DNA from: Struthio camelus
Taxonomy: Eukaryota; Chordata; Aves; Struthioniformes; Struthionidae
NCBI RefSeq assembly: GCF_040807025.1
Contig: NC_090943.1
Span: 27,619,213-27,683,212 of the forward strand
DNA length: 64,000 nt
Reading direction: 5' to 3'
The position numbers and the translations under genes are program-made. Positions 60,501-64,000 of the stretch are shown piece by piece. Position 1 is the stretch's first letter, and each line of letters begins with the position of its first letter. The notes below the pieces were generated by a model, which saw only the letters and a program-made list of their open reading frames with translations, had not been told where the DNA came from and made no database searches.

Positions 60501-62790
60501 TTCCAGAGGCACTGAATAACATGCCTGCACTGAGGCATTACATTTCTGAACCCCGAACTGAATTACATCTACTGCTCTGGAAACTGAGCTTGCAGCTGTA
60601 TGTTCTTATGGCCAAAACTATTTGAAGAGAGTTCATGACACCTCTGAATGGAGCGCTTTCAACTTTTCCACCTGGCCTGCTGCATGCTTCTTTTCCAGTA
60701 GCTTTCATCTACTTAGAAAAGCTATTTTGATCTACTTAGGCCTGTTTTACTCCTCTGCTTTATGATCTAATACCCTGCTTGGCTAAGTAAATACTGTTTT
60801 GACCAGTGAGGTCCTGCTTATGTTTAAAGGACCTATTTAACAGCATAGGGAATCAGAAACTGTAGTTTTTTGATTTTATTTTTAAATAGAATAGAGTTAG
60901 AACATCAATGGAATATGTATAGAAATGATCATTTTATGATTTGTGTTTCTTTGTAGGTAGTATTTCTTGTCATTCTCTTGAAAATAAAAGGAAATATTAT
61001 TGATATAGACTCAAATATGTTAACTTTTTAATATTTTAACTGTCTTATGCAGTGTGGGTATTTTGAAGATTAATTAGCTGATGTTTTCATCCTCAAAAAG
61101 AAAAAATATCAAAACCAACTGTGTCCTTACTGTATCTGTCAGGTTGATTTATATAAAAGCTGTAAGCGTTTTGCCTTTTCGGATCAAGCTAATGTGGCTT
61201 TCACTCCCCTTGTGTACTTAATTGGGGAGAAAAAAAAAAAAAAAGCTAACCCTTTTAAGAATTCATTAGTGCATAAAAGCTTCATAGAGTTGCAATGCTT
61301 AGAGTCCAGGAGTACTCAGTTCTTTGATTATGTGGCTTAACAGACATGGTTTCCTGGGTGGTGTGATGTTGTAGAGAACTGTCCACATAGAGAAAGCATT
61401 CAAAGGAACTGGTCATGTCATTCAGAAAGCATAGAAGAGCAATGTAATACAAAAGCATACATGGAGCCTTTTGTTGGGTAAAAGTTGATTATTTTGAAAA
61501 GTTAGAATGGACTTCTGGCAGAAGACATCAGCCAGCTGATTTTAGAACATAATTCACTTTTATTTGCTGGTACATTTCTAAAAAGGTGTGTCTGAGCAGC
61601 AAAGCTTGTCAGAGAATGAATGTATCAGACCTCCCACTTGTGCCACTTTCTAGACTTGCACGCTGGTGAAAATCAAGAGTGTCTGTTCAAATATGTTTTG
61701 TCAGTGGCTAAATTTCAGCTTAGAAATGATACCAAATATGGTGCTATGTAGCTTTTAAATATTTGTTTGCTTTTCTGTGAATCTTTTTCCTTAATCTTCC
61801 TCTGCAAGAAAGTTAATCTGTAGCTCTGATTTTTTTCAGAGCTACTTTATTTATTATTCCTATTGGCTTTATCGGGAGAAGATGTATGGGCTATGTGCAG
61901 TCAGTGCCTCTGAGAGTCAGACTTCAAGTCTGTTTGCATTTAATTGGTAAATTTAAATAGATATGGCAAACTGTAGTCATAATTCAACACGTTGCTTATC
62001 TTGTTGAGGCAAAAATCTTTAGTTGTTTCAGTGATTACAGTTTGTTATTGAAACAGTGATGTTTTTGGAATGTTTCACTACCTGATTAGAAACCCAGGGC
62101 ATAATTTACCGACTGCTACACGTTCAGCAAAACAGTATAACGTGCATTAAGAAGAAAGACGTTGCTGTCTTTTTCCCTATGAATTCCTGCTTATGAGGCA
62201 AAAAGATTTGCTTTATTAAAGGTATTTGTACTTACAGCTCTATGGAGGTTGTTCTGATGGTTGAAAACATACCAGAGACAATGCAGAGAAACAATGGCTT
62301 GATTATATTTCCCATACTTTTTCTGTATTAATGCCAAAGCAAAGTTAAAGATATGAAGAAAAATATAGTTTAGGGGATTAACAACCATCGTTGTTGCATA
62401 GTACTGCACAATCATAAACATTCCTAGGCACTTACTAATGGTTTTGAGAAAAAATTTGTTTCCAAGTTGCAGTGGTTGGCATTCTTTGAGAATTTTTCCA
62501 GAGGTGTCATAAAGTAACATTGCATTAGTAGCCGCAGCTTTCAGGTGGTTTGCCAGTTGAAAGAATAACTTAAATATCCATTTTCAAGTGTGACTTGTGT
62601 GGTTCTTGAAGGCATTTTTTGCTATGTAAGTTAAATAATTAGTCTACTTTCTGTTTTGCTCTTGCTGCTGATTAAGAGTATTCATTTGTTGTATTTCAGA
62701 ACCCGCCTTGAAGAATTAAGAATGTTTTTGGAGAATGAAACCTGGGAACTTTGCCCTGTTAAATCAAGCTTTAGTATTTTGCAGCTTCAT
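9878..62790 (+). CDS. VPS50: VPS50 (syndetin, CCDC132), 5' half: 17 coding exons, 485 codons
   Basis: VPS50/syndetin replaces VPS54 in the GARP-related tether and, with VPS51, VPS52 and VPS53, forms EARP, which returns internalised cargo from Rab4 endosomes to the plasma membrane and supports dense-core vesicle maturation. Joined CDS: 9878-9910, 12740-12808, 23269-23391, 23994-24065, 27754-27807, 32129-32199, 32631-32748, 32832-32867, 35624-35706, 41532-41574, 44543-44641, 47299-47439, 51338-51473, 58336-58427, 59478-59572, 60335-60433, 62700-62790. This is 1455 nt, in frame throughout, with GT-AG introns. The protein starts [11 protein letters not shown] and is nearly collinear with human syndetin (about 964 residues). 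It holds a short variable N terminus (1-40), a helical/coiled-coil part (about 80-120), the Vps54_N-type rod region (about 50-330), an acidic linker (about 347-365) and the start of the next helical part. The C-terminal DUF2451-type domain lies beyond 64000. The start was chosen because it matches the conserved N terminus and directly precedes a good donor. Confidence 0.97.
9911..12739 (+). other. VPS50 intron 1
   Basis: 2.8 kb. The first 130 bases are still in the CpG island. A 20-base T run lies at 12051-12070. Open frames are short and not recognisable; no repeat family was seen. Confidence 0.85.
12740..12808 (+). CDS. VPS50: VPS50 coding exon 2
   Basis: Residues 12-34, [20 protein letters not shown] continuing PSK. 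Acceptor TTTTAAAG, donor AAG/GTATGT. This variable N-terminal segment differs from mammals at several positions but keeps GL(R/K)SPQES and the IES core. It is 69 nt, phase 0 on both sides, so skipping would keep frame. Confidence 0.93.
16803..16838. repeat. TG-rich / TA simple repeat
   Basis: Imperfect (TG)n with single-base interruptions runs into (TA)n. Ordinary microsatellite in VPS50 intron 2. Confidence 0.8.
17325..17379. repeat. Inverted repeat / hairpin, possible small RNA precursor
   Basis: GCCTTTCAGAAGAGTC at 17331-17346 is repeated as its exact reverse complement at 17358-17373, across an 11-base loop. After one T/T mismatch the stem continues for five more pairs (TGAAC at 17325-17329 with GTTCA at 17375-17379). 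It is a 21-pair stem with one mismatch. Beyond that pairing breaks down, so it is shorter than a typical animal pre-miRNA. Strand of any transcript is unknown; it lies in the VPS50 sense intron. Confidence 0.6.
19148..19190. repeat. (AT)n microsatellite
   Basis: About 43 bases of alternating A and T with one AAA interruption, in VPS50 intron 2. Confidence 0.9.
19328..19350 (+). repeat. Poly(A) tract
   Basis: 23 consecutive A residues. Could be the tail of an old retroposed fragment, but no target-site duplication or body was recognised. Confidence 0.85.
19830..20560. promoter_or_regulatory. Intronic CpG island, possible alternative promoter
   Basis: A GC- and CpG-dense block stands out from AT-rich DNA on both sides. 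It contains long open frames on both strands, but they are Ala/Pro/Arg-rich and low in complexity, as expected from GC richness. AAGATGGCAG at 20056-20065 is close to the YY1 element found just after many start sites and also gives an ATG with G at +4 (frame 20059-20298, 79 codons). A (TGCC)n run lies at 20111-20130. It could be an alternative VPS50 promoter, the start of an antisense RNA, or an orphan island. Confidence 0.6.
20111..20130. repeat. (TGCC)5 tetranucleotide repeat
   Basis: Five tandem TGCC units inside the intronic CpG island; length likely variable between individuals. Confidence 0.8.
23269..23391 (+). CDS. VPS50: VPS50 coding exon 3
   Basis: Residues 35-75: starts [14 protein letters not shown] and ends [11 protein letters not shown]. 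Acceptor TTGTGAAG, strong donor GAG/GTAAGT. The segment ending in [20 protein letters not shown] is the entry to the Vps54_N-type region. Phase 0 on both sides. Confidence 0.96.
23392..23993 (+). other. VPS50 intron 3
   Basis: 602 nt of AT-rich intron with short T runs and a TG-rich patch near 23757-23780. Nothing else seen. Confidence 0.9.
23994..24065 (+). CDS. VPS50: VPS50 coding exon 4
   Basis: Residues 76-99: [20 protein letters not shown] then QQAA. Acceptor TTTACATGCAG, donor GCT/GTAAGT. Glu/Lys/Gln-rich helix, start of the predicted coiled coil used in EARP subunit assembly. Phase 0 on both sides. Confidence 0.96.
24066..27753 (+). other. VPS50 intron 4
   Basis: 3.7 kb. Holds a GA-rich simple repeat (26451-26470) and a T run near 27127-27140. 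Scattered short open frames show no resemblance to known proteins. Confidence 0.88.
26451..26470. repeat. (GA)n simple repeat
   Basis: Short GA-rich tract with one AAA interruption, in VPS50 intron 4. Confidence 0.75.
27754..27807 (+). CDS. VPS50: VPS50 coding exon 5
   Basis: Residues 100-117: [18 protein letters not shown], identical to the remembered mammalian sequence. Acceptor CTTTTGAAG, donor AAG/GTAAGA. It is only 54 nt, phase 0 on both sides, and continues the coiled coil. Confidence 0.95.
27808..32128 (+). other. VPS50 intron 5
   Basis: 4.3 kb. Contains a 21-base A run (29948-29968) and a somewhat GC-richer stretch at 29340-29860 with a 166-codon antisense open frame (29342-29842) that matches no family I know. 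No exon or mobile element recognised. Confidence 0.85.
29948..29968 (+). repeat. Poly(A) tract
   Basis: 21 consecutive A residues directly after a GC-richer stretch (29340-29940). This could be the tail of an old retroposed sequence, but no body or target duplication was identified. Confidence 0.8.
32129..32199 (+). CDS. VPS50: VPS50 coding exon 6
   Basis: Residues 118-140 plus two bases of Arg141: [20 protein letters not shown] then NGR. Acceptor TTGCCTCTCTGTAG, donor AAG/GTATCT. Highly conserved helix of the Vps54_N-type region. Ends in phase 2. Confidence 0.96.
32200..32630 (+). other. VPS50 intron 6
   Basis: 431 nt, AT-rich, no notable content. Confidence 0.92.
32631..32748 (+). CDS. 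VPS50: VPS50 coding exon 7
   Basis: Completes Arg141 and runs to residue 180: [20 protein letters not shown], then [19 protein letters not shown]. Acceptor AACTTCTACAG, donor CTG/GTACGT. This is among the most conserved parts of syndetin. Ends in phase 0. Confidence 0.97.
32749..32831 (+). other. VPS50 intron 7, minimal length
   Basis: Only 83 nt, close to the lower limit for vertebrate introns. It has a GTACGT donor, a plausible TTAAC branch site at about 32802-32806 and a long T-rich tract before TTTTTTAG. Confidence 0.95.
32832..32867 (+). CDS. VPS50: VPS50 coding exon 8 (36 nt)
   Basis: Residues 181-192: [12 protein letters not shown]. Donor GAG/GTAAGT is near consensus. A very small exon, phase 0 on both sides, next to the minimal intron 7, so the two may be recognised together by intron definition. 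Confidence 0.96.
32868..35623 (+). other. VPS50 intron 8
   Basis: 2.8 kb of AT-rich intron with several 60-86 codon chance frames. No repeat family, RNA gene or extra exon recognised. Confidence 0.9.
35624..35706 (+). CDS. VPS50: VPS50 coding exon 9
   Basis: Residues 193-219 plus two bases of Ser220: [20 protein letters not shown] then FKHYSCI. Acceptor TTTTATCCTAAG, donor AAG/GTAAGG. The YPGAI..C..C motif is shared with the VPS54 N-terminal rod region. Ends in phase 2. Confidence 0.96.
35707..41531 (+). other. VPS50 intron 9
   Basis: 5.8 kb. Holds A runs at 38252-38266 and about 39242-39255 and imperfect repeats of TACTATTTT near 37208-37280. No coding or mobile element signature seen. Confidence 0.88.
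41532..41574 (+). CDS. VPS50: VPS50 coding exon 10 (43 nt)
   Basis: Completes Ser220 and encodes residues 221-234: [14 protein letters not shown]. The acceptor CCCATTAATAG follows a T-rich tract; donor GAG/GTAAGC. Ends in phase 0. Confidence 0.95.
41575..44542 (+). other. VPS50 intron 10
   Basis: 3.0 kb. Carries the left copy of a direct repeat (43692-43850) and a small stem ATGTCAGG/CCTGACAT near 42995-43014. Chance open frames up to 159 codons do not resemble known proteins. Confidence 0.88.
43692..43850 (+). repeat. Direct repeat, copy 1 (left of VPS50 exon 11)
   Basis: About 159 bp. From AGTTATTTT to CATTTAAT it aligns collinearly with 44780-44941 at close to 90 percent by eye, including shared long blocks such as GCAAATTCTCAGAAGCC and TCCTATTTTATTTTTTCATT. 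Same orientation. It lies 0.7 kb before exon 11. No terminal repeats or target duplication seen, so a local duplication or two copies of an unknown old element are both possible. Confidence 0.88.
44543..44641 (+). CDS. VPS50: VPS50 coding exon 11
   Basis: Residues 235-267: [20 protein letters not shown] then [13 protein letters not shown]. Acceptor TTGTTTATATAG, donor CAG/GTTAGT. 99 nt, phase 0 on both sides, flanked by the two copies of a direct repeat. Confidence 0.97.
44642..47298 (+). other. VPS50 intron 11
   Basis: 2.7 kb. Carries the right copy of the direct repeat (44780-44941). Otherwise AT-rich with no recognised element. Confidence 0.88.
44780..44941 (+). repeat. Direct repeat, copy 2 (right of VPS50 exon 11)
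   Basis: About 162 bp, same orientation as 43692-43850, with a few substitutions and small indels (an extra ACAGT-like insert near its start). Starts 138 bases after exon 11. The flanking DNA on either side of the two copies does not align, which sets clear borders. Confidence 0.88.
47299..47439 (+). CDS. VPS50: VPS50 coding exon 12
   Basis: Residues 268-314: [47 protein letters not shown]. Acceptor TTCTTTCAG, donor ACG/GTATGT. Nearly invariant compared with the remembered human protein. Phase 0 on both sides, 141 nt. Confidence 0.97.
49479..49538 (+). repeat. G-rich tract, G-quadruplex candidate, with (GGTT)n
   Basis: A 12-G run, AGGG, a GGGG run and a second run of nine G within 45 bases, followed by TTGGTTGGTTGGTTG. 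Four G blocks with short loops satisfy a G-quadruplex pattern on the transcribed VPS50 sense strand. Confidence 0.7.
50278..50345 (-). mobile_element. CR1 LINE, 3'-end fragment
   Basis: CAGAATCACAGA at the left end is the antisense of the CR1 3' terminal octamer repeat. GGTTGGAAGGGACCTCTGGA followed by GATCGTCTAGTCCAAGCCCCCTGCT is the familiar antisense CR1 tail of birds. The element is therefore on the minus strand and truncated to about 70 bp. Confidence 0.87.
51338..51473 (+). CDS. VPS50: VPS50 coding exon 13
   Basis: Residues 315-359 plus one base of residue 360: [45 protein letters not shown]. Acceptor TTCTTCTGTAG, donor CTG/GTAAGA. The C-terminal end is an acidic, variable linker where the avian and mammalian lengths differ slightly. 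Ends in phase 1. Confidence 0.96.
51512..51556. repeat. A run and (AT)n microsatellite
   Basis: 15 A residues followed by about 30 bases of alternating A and T, starting 38 nt after the exon 13 donor. Confidence 0.9.
54016..54147 (-). mobile_element. CR1 LINE, older 3'-end fragment
   Basis: ACAGAATCA, then GAAAGGGACCTCTGTAGGTC, a degenerate CTAGTCC..CCC, AAGCAGGGC, ACTTCAAAGTT and GGTTGCACAGGGCCCTGTGCAGTTC follow the antisense order of the avian CR1 3' region. It is more diverged than the copy at 50.3 kb, with an internal A run. Minus-strand orientation. Confidence 0.82.
55485..56450 (-). pseudogene. Possible decayed retrocopy or exon block, family unknown
   Basis: Several open segments follow one another on the minus strand. 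About 56018-56299 reads roughly 95 codons between stops with many C-ending codons (for example [36 protein letters not shown]), unlike the AT-rich surroundings. 55784-55987 continues with [14 protein letters not shown] and 55481-55771 with a Ser-rich end and a stop next to AATAAA-like signals near 55480. Stops and frame changes separate them. I do not recognise the protein. Chance open frames of this size occur in a window this long, so this is a candidate only. Confidence 0.3.
56394..56443. repeat. 25-bp tandem duplication
   Basis: ACAGTTTAACAGTTGAGTGTGCTTC occurs twice, head to tail, without mismatch, plus three further bases. Recent local duplication in VPS50 intron 13. Confidence 0.93.
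56630..56647 (+). repeat. Poly(C) tract
   Basis: 18 consecutive C residues (poly-G on minus). Assembly length here may be unreliable. Confidence 0.9.
58336..58427 (+). CDS. VPS50: VPS50 coding exon 14
   Basis: Completes Asp360 and runs to residue 390: [20 protein letters not shown] then [10 protein letters not shown]. Donor CAG/GTTTGT. There are two AGs six bases apart (58328-58329 and 58334-58335). I chose the second because it restores Asp, matching the Glu at this junction in mammals. Use of the first would insert Val-Ser in frame. Confidence 0.94.
58428..59477 (+). other. VPS50 intron 14
   Basis: 1.05 kb of AT-rich intron. A 156-codon antisense open frame (58754-59224) is not recognisable and is probably chance. 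Confidence 0.9.
59478..59572 (+). CDS. VPS50: VPS50 coding exon 15
   Basis: Residues 391-421 plus two bases of Arg422: [20 protein letters not shown] then [11 protein letters not shown]. Acceptor TGTTTTGTAG, donor CAG/GTATAC. Ends in phase 2. Conserved across vertebrates. Confidence 0.96.
59573..60334 (+). other. VPS50 intron 15
   Basis: 762 nt, AT-rich, nothing notable. Confidence 0.92.
60335..60433 (+). CDS. VPS50: VPS50 coding exon 16
   Basis: Completes Arg422 and runs through residue 454 plus two bases: [20 protein letters not shown] then [12 protein letters not shown]. Acceptor TTATCATTATAG, donor CAG/GTGAGA. Confidence 0.96.
60434..62699 (+). other. VPS50 intron 16
   Basis: 2.3 kb of AT-rich intron with an A run at about 61230-61244. 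No element or exon recognised; a 109-codon antisense frame (62191-62520) looks like chance. Confidence 0.9.
62700..62790 (+). CDS. VPS50: VPS50 coding exon 17 (last in window)
   Basis: Completes Arg455 and encodes [20 protein letters not shown] then [10 protein letters not shown], ending in phase 0 at residue 485. Acceptor TTGTATTTCAG, donor CAT/GTAGGT. In human the next residues are EFKFMEQ; no matching exon occurs before 64000. The frame remains open 43 codons past the donor, to a stop at 62920-62922. Confidence 0.95.
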
Positions 62791-64000
62791 GTAGGTTCTA
62801 CAAATAACCCCTGCAAATACATTAGCGTTTTAATAGCTAAGAGTGCAGGTGTTTTGAGAAGTACTGAGACAGATGAACTGTCTTATGAACTTATGAATGG
62901 AATGTTTTTAATGGCTGATTAAAAAGTATTACACTTCATTTTCAAATGTTGGAAACCTAAGATTCAAATACTTTTTAAAAAGTAACATTCCTATTTTAAG
63001 CAGATGGAAGTTTACATAAGATGCTAGAGTTACAAGCATGATATTAGCCTTTATTACTTTCCATATTTTAATGTGTTATTAATGTAAAATATGTCAAGGA
63101 AGAAATTTAAGTGGTGTTATAGCAGAAAATGTGAAATTTTTCCAATTTTAAATTATTTATCTGAGAATAAGATGCTGAAAAAGAATTCCTAAAAGTAGGT
63201 AAATGAGTGCTCACTACCTCGTACCAGTTCTGGCACCTGTCTCTGGAAATGTAGGACATATTGACTGGATTGGAAAAAGTGTTGGAAGTCCTGATTTCTG
63301 TGATGAAGTTGCACTAAAAGGGACAAGTAATAGGTGTAAAGTTTAACATACGCTGGTGAACGTCATCTGTTTTGCCCCCGAAACATGGATACCTAGAGCT
63401 ATCGTTAAAGTCCAAAATGGATATAGCTGAACTATGTCAAGCAAAAGATGATTTTGCAGCTTCTGTATAGTTAACTGTGGAAGGTAAGCAAAAAGCTATT
63501 GGGGCAGTAATAGCAAAGAGGGAAAGAGAACCTATCATCCAATAGGAAAAGAAAGAATATTTTTAATGGAGAAATGGGACTTGAGCAGCAGCAAATTGCA
63601 GAAAGTACCTAACACGTTTAAAGAAACTGACACCTAAAACTGCAGTCCGTGTAGCTCCATATTTTGATCATGAGATCTTTAGGTAAATGATAATTCATGT
63701 TTTTGCCATTTGTGAAGATAAATAGCTAGAGTGTAATAGCTTAAAAAAAATGCTCTGGCAACTGAGTGATGTAACTTCAGGTTTTTAGAAACAAATGCCC
63801 TACCTTGTGTGCCCTACTTAGTACCCATACTTTTTTTTCAAAAAGTCTATGCACTCACCTAATCCTTAGAAATGTAATGTGTAATACATTGAGGAATATA
63901 AAAAATTATGAAAACTTAAAAAAAAAAATAAAAATAATCTTTTTTAGTAAGCTACAAGGTAGTTGTGTAAAGAAACCTACATTCTTTGATAGATTTTTCA
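62791..64000 (+). other. VPS50 intron 17, incomplete
   Basis: Intronic DNA to the right edge. I searched for the expected EFKFMEQ start of the next exon and did not find it. A-rich tract near 63919-63930. No other feature. Confidence 0.85.

Noticed and set aside
1..64000. CRISPR arrays, operons, tRNA or rRNA genes, toxin or viral systems
   Set aside because: No regularly spaced repeats, no tRNA cloverleaf or rRNA signature, and no viral gene was seen. The window is ordinary vertebrate gene territory.

Overview
This is a vertebrate nuclear genomic window, most likely from a bird. It has AT-rich introns, canonical GT-AG splicing, a CpG-island promoter, and two truncated CR1 LINE 3' ends of the avian type (near 50.3 and 54.1 kb). 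It is not bacterial: nearly all open frames of 60-120 codons are chance frames inside introns. I cannot name the species.

Two protein genes lie head to head. On the left, minus strand, is the 5' part of HEPACAM2 (immunoglobulin-superfamily adhesion protein). Its first Ig-domain exon is at 558-908, and a probable 43-nt signal-peptide exon is at 6975-7017. Its first coding exon was not found with confidence, and the rest of the gene lies beyond the left edge. On the right, plus strand, is the first half of VPS50 (CCDC132, syndetin), the subunit that defines the EARP endosomal recycling tether. Seventeen consecutive coding exons run from the ATG at 9878 to 62790. They join in frame, every junction checked base by base, into 485 codons with GT-AG at every intron. 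The remaining C-terminal exons are past 64000. In human the order is also HEPACAM2 (minus), VPS50 (plus), then CALCR, so the pair is an old syntenic block.

Layout: 1-7017 HEPACAM2 exons and introns; 7018-9180 upstream or intergenic DNA; 9181-10040 the VPS50 CpG island, with a CTCF-type motif, ZNF143-like and GC boxes, a CACGTG E-box and a 17-codon upstream ORF; 9878-64000 VPS50 exons and introns. Points of interest in the introns are a second CpG island in intron 2 (about 19.83-20.56 kb), a near-perfect 22-bp hairpin in intron 2 (17.33 kb), a roughly 160-bp direct repeat that flanks exon 11, an 83-nt intron 7, a tandem splice acceptor at exon 14, and a block in intron 13 whose minus strand reads like broken old coding sequence.

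The two genes do not form a pathway. HEPACAM2 is a membrane glycoprotein of the Golgi and mitotic centrosome, while VPS50 acts with VPS51, VPS52 and VPS53 in endosome recycling. Their shared feature is a divergent promoter region. I saw no clearly new multi-gene system here; the leads are regulatory and structural.
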